A stretch of DNA of 11,856 nucleotides from Palsa-872 sp036495195. Lineage in GTDB: Bacteria; Chloroflexota; Dormibacteria; Dormibacterales; Dormibacteraceae. A program made the translations under genes and the position numbers. Position 1 is the stretch's first letter. Every line of letters starts with the position of its first letter. The notes under the pieces are model-generated. The model made no database searches. It was not told the origin of the DNA and saw only the letters and a program-made list of their open reading frames with translations. The DNA lies in contig DASXNH010000230.1 of assembly GCA_036495195.1 (NCBI GenBank), forward strand, positions 1 to 11,856, in the 5' to 3' direction. Shown piece by piece: positions 1 through 5,682 of the stretch.

Positions 1-347
1 TAGGCGGCGAATGCGGCGATGGTCACCGGGATGACCGTCGCCGGGATCGTGATCATGAAGCTGTTGAAGAAGCTGGTTCCGAGGTTGCTGGTGTTCAGCA
101 CTCCCGCGTAGTTATCCAGGGTGAATTTGAAGGGCGGCGACAAAGCCGTCCACCAGCCGGACGCAGCGATGTCTGCCGGAGATCGGAACGAGCTGACGAG
201 CAGGCCCAGCGTGGGCACGATCCACATGAGCGTGATGCCGATCACGACCACATGAAGCAGGCCTTTCGAGAAAATCTGTCCGAGCCAGTCGGGCGAGAAC
301 CTCCTCTCTGCTGCCGGTGTCGCAACCTGCTCGCTGGCTATCGTCAT
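1..347 (-). CDS. aglG: AglG-like sugar ABC transporter permease, N-terminal part
   Basis: Inner-membrane permease subunit of a CUT1-type sugar importer; only the first 115 residues are in the window and the rest, including the EAA loop, lies beyond the left edge. After a polar N-terminus, residues 29-53 form the first membrane segment, running into the block WIVPTLGLLVSSFR, then ADIAASGWWT and LDNYAGVL. The next membrane segment starts near residue 93 (FFNSFMITIPATVIPV). As I remember the family, the 'PTLGL.SSFR..ADI.ASGWWT' block is typical of AglG (alpha-glucoside permease) rather than MalG in general. The ATG at 347 overlaps the aglF stop as ATGA, a four-base overlap that implies translational coupling, and a GAGG lies about 7 nt upstream inside aglF. 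The substrate is inferred from family resemblance, not shown by the sequence. Confidence 0.9.
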   Translation of the reverse strand, partial: MTIASEQVATPAAERRFSPDWLGQIFSKGLLHVVVIGITLMWIVPTLGLLVSSFRSPADIAASGWWTALSPPFKFTLDNYAGVLNTSNLGTSFFNSFMITIPATVIPVTIAAFAA

Positions 348-1342
348 CGTCTTGCCTCAACGGCCCTGAACTGCCGAAGGTTGAAGATCAGCACGGGCAC
401 CACTGCGAGGACGAGGATCACCGCGACAGCGCTCGACAACCCGGTTTCAAACGGGGATTGGAACGCCAGCTTGTACATGCGGTTGGCGAGGACGTCGGTG
501 TCGTAGTTCCCACCGGTCATCACATAGACGATGTCGAAGGCTTTCAGCGCAAAGATGACCAGCGTCGTTCCTACCACCACTATCGTCGGCATCATCAGCG
601 GGAAGATGACCCGGCGGAAGATCGTGATCTCACCTGCCCCGTCGACGCGAGCCGCTTCGAGGAGGTCGCCGGGTATGCCCTTGAGCGCCGCCGACAGGAT
701 CACCATGGCGAAGCCGACGAAGCCCCATATGCCGGCCGCGATCAGCGCAAAGGTGGCGATGTTCGGGTCCTGGACCCAGGTGATCGGATCATGGTGGAAA
801 ACCTGGAGAATCGCGTTCATGGTCCCGGTCTGGGGGTCGCCGGGCTGCTGGTAGCTGTACATGAACAGCCAGATGACCGACAGCGCGACGAACGAGATGG
901 CCATCGGCATGAAGATCAATGACTTGATCGGGCTCTCGTAAGGCACGCGATCGGTCAGGACCGCGAACAGAAGTCCGAAAAACAGGACCAGGAGCGTGAA
1001 CAGAATCAGCCAGTAGATGTTGTTGCGAATGGCGATCCAGGCGTTTCCGTTGGGAAAGCCGCTCAGCTGGTTGGCATAGTTTCCGAGGCCGACGAAATTG
1101 TTACCGCTGGTGTCGAAGAAGCTCCTCCACAGGGTGCCGAATACGGGATAGACGAGGAAGACACCCACGATGACGAGGGCCGGGCCCACCCAGATCCATG
1201 GCCTGACCGCCGGTCGCGCCTTGTCCGGCAGCAGCCGGACCAGGTACTCGCCGCCCACGATGTAGGCGGCGAGTACTGCCGGTACCCCGACGATGACTGC
1301 AACGAGCGTAGGAACATCGTTCAGCAGGACGCTGAAATCCAA
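344..1342 (-). CDS. aglF: AglF-like sugar ABC transporter permease
   Basis: Inner-membrane permease of 332 residues that would pair with the AglG-like subunit to form the translocation channel. Hydrophobic segments lie near residues 12-30, 50-68, 109-130, 142-163, 197-220, 254-275 and 303-322. The cytoplasmic EAA loop that docks on the ATPase is intact at about 229-252: EAARVDGAG, then FRRVIFPLMMP. Blocks such as KSLIFMPMAISF, FAMVILSAALKGIP and LKAFDIVYVMTGGNYDTDVLANRMY match what I recall of AglF alpha-glucoside permeases. The start is TTG: a stop codon lies in frame just upstream (1358-1360), no ATG is available nearby, and a strong Shine-Dalgarno sits 8 nt before it. It is second in the operon, 26 nt after aglE, and overlaps aglG by four bases. 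No ATPase gene is visible; it may lie off the left edge or be a shared MsiK/UgpC-type protein. Confidence 0.93.
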   Translation of the reverse strand: MDFSVLLNDVPTLVAVIVGVPAVLAAYIVGGEYLVRLLPDKARPAVRPWIWVGPALVIVGVFLVYPVFGTLWRSFFDTSGNNFVGLGNYANQLSGFPNGNAWIAIRNNIYWLILFTLLVLFFGLLFAVLTDRVPYESPIKSLIFMPMAISFVALSVIWLFMYSYQQPGDPQTGTMNAILQVFHHDPITWVQDPNIATFALIAAGIWGFVGFAMVILSAALKGIPGDLLEAARVDGAGEITIFRRVIFPLMMPTIVVVGTTLVIFALKAFDIVYVMTGGNYDTDVLANRMYKLAFQSPFETGLSSAVAVILVLAVVPVLIFNLRQFRAVEARR

Positions 1343-1350
1343 CGTTGATG

Positions 1351-1359
1351 CCCTCCCCT
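1351..1359 (-). promoter_or_regulatory. Shine-Dalgarno fixing the TTG start of aglF
   Basis: The minus strand reads AGGGGAGGG followed by the 8-nt spacer CATCAACG and then TTG. This strong ribosome binding site at normal spacing, with an in-frame TAG immediately upstream, supports initiation at the non-ATG codon. Confidence 0.8.
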
Positions 1360-1368
1360 ACGTTCTGT

Positions 1369-2661
1369 TTATTTGTACGCGGTGGCTTGAATCGTATCCA
1401 GGTTTGCCAGGATGGAATCCAGCTTCGATTGGTCGGCCACGAACTTGAGCACAGCCGCCCAGTAAGCGTTGAACATGACCGTCGGCATCAGGTCGCCGGC
1501 GTCGAAGTCGAAGATCTTCGCTCCGGTCATGACCGCCGCGACCTGCCTTGTGATGTCGTCAGGGTAGTTCGCCGGGTCGAAGCTCTTGTTCGGGGAGAGC
1601 TTGCCGCCGCGCTTGACCCAGATCGCCTGCGCCTCCGGAGTGGTGAGGTACTTGATCAGCGCCCGGGACTGCGACGTGTCCTTGAACATCGAGAAGGAGT
1701 CGCCGCCGCCCACGTGCGCGCCCGCGAACTGCGGGTCCACGTCAGGCAGCGGGAAGAACTTGAAGTCAGTGCCGGGTACCGCCTTGTCCTGCGATACGAA
1801 GTTGGCGGTGATGAACGAAGCCTGGTTGTGCATGTAGCACTTGGGTGGGTTCTTGAAGAGTCCGTCACCGCCGTTGCCGAACGGCTGGGAGAGGATCGTT
1901 TTCGCGCCACCTGAGACGTTGGAGTCGTTCGGCCCAAGGATCGTGCCCCAGGTCAACCAAGCGTTCTTGATCGCGGGGTCCGTCCACTTGGTCTTGCCCT
2001 GCCACCAGCTGTCGTACACGGTCGGTCCGGACTGGCTGAGGACGATCTCCTTGACCCAGTCGCTGCCCGGCCAGCCCGAGGCGGCTCCGCTGGCGACTGC
2101 GATACACCAGGGAGTCGTGCCGTCGGCTTTGATCTTGGCCGACAGGGCCATGAGGCTTGCCCAGTCGGTGGGCACCTGGTAGCCCTTGGCGGCGAACTTC
2201 GTCGGGTTGTACCAGATGAGCCCCTTGACAGAAGCCCAGGCGAAGATCTGGTAGAGCTTGCCGTTGATGGTCCCGAGCTTGATCCAGCCCGGTGAGTACT
2301 GGGCGTTCATCGTGTTCATGTCGAGGATGCCGTTGTCGAGCTGAACCAGCTTGCCTTGCCCGGCGTACTTGTTCACGCTGGCGAGGCTCGGTAGGGCGGC
2401 GATCTCAGGCGGGTTGCCCGCCGCGAGGCGCGTCGCCAGCACCGAGTCGACGTCTCGGGTGCTCTCGTAGAGGACCTTGATTCCCGTCTGGTCCTCAAAT
2501 GGCTTCAGCGTTGCCAGGAAGGAGTCCTGCTCTGCGGCCGCCCAGACGGCCAGCACGTGGACTGAGCCCTTGCTTGCGGTCGAGCCCGTTCCACACGCGA
2601 CGAGAGCCACGAGCGCGGCCATGCCGGCACCGATAAGCGTTGTCAGCCTACGACCGATCAT
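1369..2661 (-). CDS. aglE: AglE-like sugar-binding lipoprotein of ABC importer
   Basis: Extracytoplasmic solute-binding protein of 430 residues that captures the sugar for the AglFG-like channel. The N-terminus is a lipoprotein signal: RR at 4-5, a hydrophobic core, then the lipobox LVAC with the lipidated cysteine at residue 23. A low-complexity GTGSTASKGS tether follows. Family 1 (CUT1) features include GTINGKLYQIF (130-140), GLIWYNP (147-153), TPWCIAVASGAASGW (183-197) and PPKCYMHNQASFI (272-284), all reminiscent of AglE alpha-glucoside binding proteins. C186 and C275 are the only cysteines after the lipobox and could form a disulfide (inference). Aromatic residues are plentiful, as expected for sugar stacking. 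It is first in the operon; its ATG is preceded by a G-rich GGGGGTG about 4 nt upstream and by a good promoter at 2707-2735. Bound sugar: an alpha-glucoside such as maltose, trehalose or sucrose is the family guess, but the neighbouring GH1 enzyme argues for caution. Confidence 0.93.
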   Translation of the reverse strand: MIGRRLTTLIGAGMAALVALVACGTGSTASKGSVHVLAVWAAAEQDSFLATLKPFEDQTGIKVLYESTRDVDSVLATRLAAGNPPEIAALPSLASVNKYAGQGKLVQLDNGILDMNTMNAQYSPGWIKLGTINGKLYQIFAWASVKGLIWYNPTKFAAKGYQVPTDWASLMALSAKIKADGTTPWCIAVASGAASGWPGSDWVKEIVLSQSGPTVYDSWWQGKTKWTDPAIKNAWLTWGTILGPNDSNVSGGAKTILSQPFGNGGDGLFKNPPKCYMHNQASFITANFVSQDKAVPGTDFKFFPLPDVDPQFAGAHVGGGDSFSMFKDTSQSRALIKYLTTPEAQAIWVKRGGKLSPNKSFDPANYPDDITRQVAAVMTGAKIFDFDAGDLMPTVMFNAYWAAVLKFVADQSKLDSILANLDTIQATAYK

Positions 2662-2706
2662 TAAACACCCCCAAAATGCCCCCAGCGGGCCCTGTCTGAT
2701 TTCCGG

Positions 2707-2735
2707 ATGATAACTCGGAGAGTGACATCTGTCGA
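2707..2735 (-). promoter_or_regulatory. Predicted sigma70-type promoter of the aglEFG-like operon
   Basis: On the minus strand, TCGACA (2735-2730) is separated by exactly 17 nt from TATCAT (2712-2707). Each hexamer matches the housekeeping consensus at five of six positions. Transcription would start near 2700, giving a leader of about 39 nt to the aglE ATG at 2661. The placement, spacing and match make this the best promoter in the window. It is predicted from sequence alone. Confidence 0.65.
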
Positions 2736-2739
2736 CTCT
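2719..2739. promoter_or_regulatory. Imperfect inverted repeat over the aglE -35, candidate operator
   Basis: Plus strand: left arm AGAGT-GACA (2719-2727), centre TC (2728-2729), right arm TGTC-G-ACTCT (2730-2739). All nine arm positions pair, with one extra G at 2734. The repeat covers the -35 hexamer (2730-2735) and part of the spacer of the importer promoter, the usual place for a repressor site. It lies 73 bp upstream of the divergent GH1 start, so one regulator could control both. The centre is not the CG step typical of LacI-family operators, so the regulator family is open. No regulator gene is visible in the window. Confidence 0.45.
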
Positions 2740-2795
2740 GAGCGGAAAAGCTCCATCTCGACGAGGTCATGCATCGGTGTGCGATCGCTGCTGGG

Positions 2796-2804
2796 TGCTA
2801 GATT
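2796..2804 (+). promoter_or_regulatory. Extended -10 promoter for a leaderless GH1 transcript
   Basis: TGCTAGATT fits the extended -10 pattern TGn-TAnnnT. It ends 8 nt before the GH1 ATG at 2813, so transcription would begin at or next to the A of ATG. No Shine-Dalgarno precedes that ATG, consistent with a leaderless mRNA. No good -35 is seen, which extended -10 promoters can tolerate. An 8-bp palindrome GCGATCGC lies just upstream (2781-2788), but the same 8-mer also occurs inside the GH1 gene, so I give it little weight. Confidence 0.5.
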
Positions 2805-2812
2805 GCCCGGCT

Positions 2813-4054
2813 ATGTCCAACATCTTTCCCGACGGTTTTCTCTTTGGGGCGGCGGTCGGCGCCCACCAGGTCGAGGGCGGCAACACGAACAGCGATTGGT
2901 GGTGGTGGGAGCACCGCGAAGGGACACTGTGCCGCGAGCCTTCAGGCGACGCATGCGACTTCTACCACCGCTACGCCGACGACATCTCGATCCTTGCCGG
3001 CCTCGGCATGAACGCTTTCCGATTCGGCATCGAATGGGCGCGCGTCGAGCCGGCGGACGGCGAGTTCTCGACCGCTCAGCTCGACCACTACCGGCGGGTG
3101 CTCGAAGCCTGCCACCGCAGCTCGGTGACCCCGATCCTGACCTTCCATCACTTCACTTTGCCGAAGTGGTTGCTCGACCTCGGGGGATTCGCATCTGAGC
3201 GGTTTGCATCATTGTTCGAGCGCTACTGCGATCGCGCGGCAGCCGCTCTTGGGGACGCCATCGGGATCGCGTGCACGCTCAACGAACCGCAGGGACTGGG
3301 CCAGAGTGGCTACCTGCTCGGCATCAATCCGCCGGGACACACCGACGACAACGCGGGCGCCCAGGCTGCCGTCGACAATCTGCTGGAGGCGCATGCCGCG
3401 GGCGCGGCGGCGATCAGGGCTCACTCGAGCGCACCGGTGGGCGTGACCCTTGCGATCCCCGACATCCAGTACGAAGACGGCGCCGAGCCTGGAAACTCGT
3501 CGCTCGAGGTCGAGTCGCGCATCAATGACAGGTTCCTGGAGCTCGCGCGTCGCGATGACTTCGTCGGCGTTCAGACCTACACGCGCTTTCGGATCGGACC
3601 CGAAGGTCCGCGCAGCCCCGGTCACGACTGGAGCGATTGGACGCGTGAGCTCGAAGAGACGGACGACACGACGCAGATGGGTTACGAGTACTACCCGCAG
3701 GCGCTTGGCGCCGCGATCAGGCGCGCCTGGAAAATCACCGGGGGGATTCCGGTCCTCGTGACCGAGAACGGAATTGCTACGTCAATCGACGAGAAGAGGA
3801 TCGCCTTCATCGATGCGGCCTTGCGCGAGATTCAGTCATGCATCGCGGAAGGCATCGACGTGCGGGGCTATCTGCACTGGTCGCTCCTGGACAATTTCGA
3901 GTGGGCGCTCGGCTACGCGCCGACCTTCGGCCTGGTGGCGGTGGACAGGCACACGTTCACTAGATACCCGAAACCGAGCGCGGCGTGGCTCGGCGCTGTG
4001 GCCCGAGCGCGAAGCCTTCCGGAACCGGCTAGCGCTGCTTCGGAGTCTGCGTGA
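2813..4054 (+). CDS. Glycoside hydrolase family 1 beta-glycosidase
   Basis: Retaining beta-glycosidase of 413 residues, slightly shorter than the usual 440-450 of the family, with no signal peptide, so cytoplasmic. The TIM barrel begins at FPDGFLFGAA; the substrate-binding glutamine is in HQVEGG (Q19), with FHHFTLPKWL at 111-120. The acid/base lies in TLNEP (E158) and the nucleophile in VTENG (E318). The aglycone-side block HWSLLDNFEW is at 355-364. Both catalytic glutamates are present, so it should be active, probably on cellobiose or other beta-glucosides or galactosides; exact specificity cannot be read. The block GVQTYTRFRIGP is typical of an actinobacterial-type GH1 subgroup. I chose the ATG at 2813 because it follows an extended -10 and starts the conserved fold; a GTG at 2777 would add 12 residues containing three cysteines, unlike family N-termini. 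It is divergent from the importer operon and overlaps GH2 tail-to-tail. Confidence 0.95.
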   Translation: MSNIFPDGFLFGAAVGAHQVEGGNTNSDWWWWEHREGTLCREPSGDACDFYHRYADDISILAGLGMNAFRFGIEWARVEPADGEFSTAQLDHYRRVLEACHRSSVTPILTFHHFTLPKWLLDLGGFASERFASLFERYCDRAAAALGDAIGIACTLNEPQGLGQSGYLLGINPPGHTDDNAGAQAAVDNLLEAHAAGAAAIRAHSSAPVGVTLAIPDIQYEDGAEPGNSSLEVESRINDRFLELARRDDFVGVQTYTRFRIGPEGPRSPGHDWSDWTRELEETDDTTQMGYEYYPQALGAAIRRAWKITGGIPVLVTENGIATSIDEKRIAFIDAALREIQSCIAEGIDVRGYLHWSLLDNFEWALGYAPTFGLVAVDRHTFTRYPKPSAAWLGAVARARSLPEPASAASESA

Positions 4055-5657
4055 TCTGACGGATCACCGCCGGATCGGCCTTGGGCAGCCGGGCTTCGTT
4101 CAACAGGCCGTTCTTCTCCTGCTCGATGTCGGTCAGCTGCGTATAGCAGAACCCCTCGACCGGCCCCGGCGCCATCAGCGCCGCCACCATCTCGCGATAG
4201 TCGGTAGCCAGGGCCTCAGGTCCGGCGGCCTCGTTCCAACCAAAACCTCCTGAGCCGGCCAGGGCCATACCGCCGAACTCGCTGACGACGATCGGCTCGC
4301 CGTGGTACGAGTGGCCCGGCAGGTAAGTCGGATGCTCGTGATTCGCGAGCGCGGTCTCCACCGTCCTGTACCGCTCAGCCAGTTCGCGGGCGGAGCCATA
4401 GTCGTGAATCGTGCAGATATCGCTCGTCGCGTGCTCCCAGCCGTCGTTTGACATGACTGGCCGCGTCCCGTCCAGCGTATGCGTCAGCTCGTAGAGGTGG
4501 TCCAGGAATGCCGCCGGCGGGACCGGCCCCAGGCCGAAGCTTTCGTTCATCGGAGCCCACGCGACGATCGAAGGGTGGTGAACATCGCGGAGCACCGCCT
4601 CGCGCCATTCGGAGGACAACCTTCGCTCCGCATCCGGCGAGCGCTCGTGAAAGTTCGGCATCTCGCCCCAGACCAGAAAGCCCAGGGTATCGGCCCAGTA
4701 CAGCCAGCGCGGATCCTCGACCTTCTGATGCTTGCGTGCACCGTTGAAGCCCATCGATTTCGCCAGCTCGATGTCGCGCCGCAGCTCCGCGTCGGTACCC
4801 GCGGTGAGCAAGCCACCAGGGAAGTACCCCTGGTCGAGCACCAGCCGCTGAACGTACGGCGCTCCGTTCAGCCAGAACTTTCCTTCCTTCGTCTCGACCT
4901 TGCGCAAGCCGAAGTAGGTCACGACGCGGTCGGTGCCGTCGAGCATGCTGACGTCGACCTCGTATAGGTGAGGTGCCTCCGGGCTCCAGGACGCCACGCG
5001 GCTGAGCGCAATTCGCCCTTTGTGTGAGCCACTCCAGCGGCCGACCATCTCTCCATCCAACGTGACCACGACATCGACTCGGCTCTCAGCGACCACCTCG
5101 ACGTCGACCGCCCCGGCGTCGGGATTTGGCCGCAGCACCAGGTTCGTGATGGAGCGCTCAGGCAGGGGCTCGAGCCACACGGTTTGCCAGATTCCGCTCG
5201 TCGGCGTGTAGAAGATCTCTTCGGACGCCTGCTTCCAGTACTGCTTGCCGCGCGGGATCGTCAGATCCGCAGTCGGGTCCTCGACGCGCACGATGAGGAA
5301 GTTGTCGGCCCGTCCGGCGAACTGGGTGATATCCGCGGAAAAAGGCGTGTGGCCCCCCTCGTGTGTCGCGACCTCGTCCCCGTTGACCCAGACTGTCGCT
5401 CGGTAGTCGACAGCTCCGAAGTGGAGAAGGAGCCGCTTGGAGTCTGGCGCGTCAAAGCGGCGCCGGTACCACAGCACGTCGCCCGGAGCCCGCTCTCCGA
5501 TCCCCGACAGCTCAGATTGAGGGGCGAACGGCACCAGGATTCGCCCCTCGAAATTCCTGGAGTCGCCGGCCCCATACGCCCACTCGCCGTTGAGGTTCAC
5601 CCAGTCGCGGCGCCTGAAGCTGGGGCGGGGATATTCGGGTCTCGGAAGTCCTCGCAT
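4029..5657 (-). CDS. Glycoside hydrolase family 2 protein
   Basis: Retaining GH2 enzyme of 542 residues (beta-galactosidase, glucuronidase or mannosidase superfamily), with no signal peptide. Domain order: N-terminal jelly-roll sugar-binding domain (about 5-160, starting PRPEYPRPSFRRRDWVNLNGEW), Ig-like domain (about 165-250) and TIM barrel (about 250-542). The acid/base is the glutamate of APMNES (E372) and the nucleophile is in VSEFGG (E460), 88 residues apart. KHQKVEDPRWLYWADTLGFLVWGEMPN is the usual strand-3/4 block. The length is short compared with LacZ but normal for compact GH2 enzymes. ATG 5657 is chosen because it puts the conserved fold near the N-terminus and follows a GAGG, though at a tight 3 nt; ATG 5666 would add three residues and is nearly as likely. 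The next ATG (5762) would run into the divergent gene. Substrate is not determinable from sequence. Confidence 0.92.
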   Translation of the reverse strand: MRGLPRPEYPRPSFRRRDWVNLNGEWAYGAGDSRNFEGRILVPFAPQSELSGIGERAPGDVLWYRRRFDAPDSKRLLLHFGAVDYRATVWVNGDEVATHEGGHTPFSADITQFAGRADNFLIVRVEDPTADLTIPRGKQYWKQASEEIFYTPTSGIWQTVWLEPLPERSITNLVLRPNPDAGAVDVEVVAESRVDVVVTLDGEMVGRWSGSHKGRIALSRVASWSPEAPHLYEVDVSMLDGTDRVVTYFGLRKVETKEGKFWLNGAPYVQRLVLDQGYFPGGLLTAGTDAELRRDIELAKSMGFNGARKHQKVEDPRWLYWADTLGFLVWGEMPNFHERSPDAERRLSSEWREAVLRDVHHPSIVAWAPMNESFGLGPVPPAAFLDHLYELTHTLDGTRPVMSNDGWEHATSDICTIHDYGSARELAERYRTVETALANHEHPTYLPGHSYHGEPIVVSEFGGMALAGSGGFGWNEAAGPEALATDYREMVAALMAPGPVEGFCYTQLTDIEQEKNGLLNEARLPKADPAVIRQITQTPKQR

Positions 5658-5672
5658 ATACCTCATTCTTAC

Positions 5673-5678
5673 GGAGGA
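5673..5678 (+). promoter_or_regulatory. Shine-Dalgarno deciding the start of the GAF-oxidoreductase gene
   Basis: GGAGGA lies 4 nt before the ATG at 5683. It favours this start over an in-frame ATG at 5590, which would add 31 residues overlapping the divergent GH2 coding sequence. It sits between the two divergent starts, so both genes' promoters must lie at least partly inside the opposite gene. Confidence 0.75.
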
Positions 5679-5682
5679 CAGA

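Noticed and set aside
317..922. Plus-strand open frame of 201 codons opposite the aglF-like gene
   Set aside because: Low-hydrophobicity, Arg/Asp/His-rich sequence of the kind produced by the antisense frame of a GC-rich membrane protein gene; the minus strand encodes a clear permease.
1345..1914. Plus-strand open frame of 189 codons opposite aglE
   Set aside because: Biased composition with no recognisable motif; the opposite strand is a full-length, motif-rich binding protein.
2700..2748. Outer arms TTTCCG (2700-2705) and CGGAAA (2743-2748) as part of a larger operator
   Set aside because: Not concentric with the inner inverted repeat (centres about 5 bp apart) and short enough to occur by chance.
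2777..2812. GTG start giving GH1 twelve extra residues
   Set aside because: The extension is Cys-rich and unlike GH1 N-termini, has no ribosome site, and would place the start upstream of the extended -10 box.
2897..2908. Run of four TGG codons in GH1, a possible microsatellite
   Set aside because: It encodes the Trp-rich SDWWWW segment expected near this position in related GH1 proteins; four units are too few to call a repeat tract.
5590..5682. Upstream ATG extending the GAF-oxidoreductase by 31 residues
   Set aside because: Overlaps the conserved N-terminus of GH2 and has no good ribosome site, whereas GGAGGA precedes the ATG at 5683.
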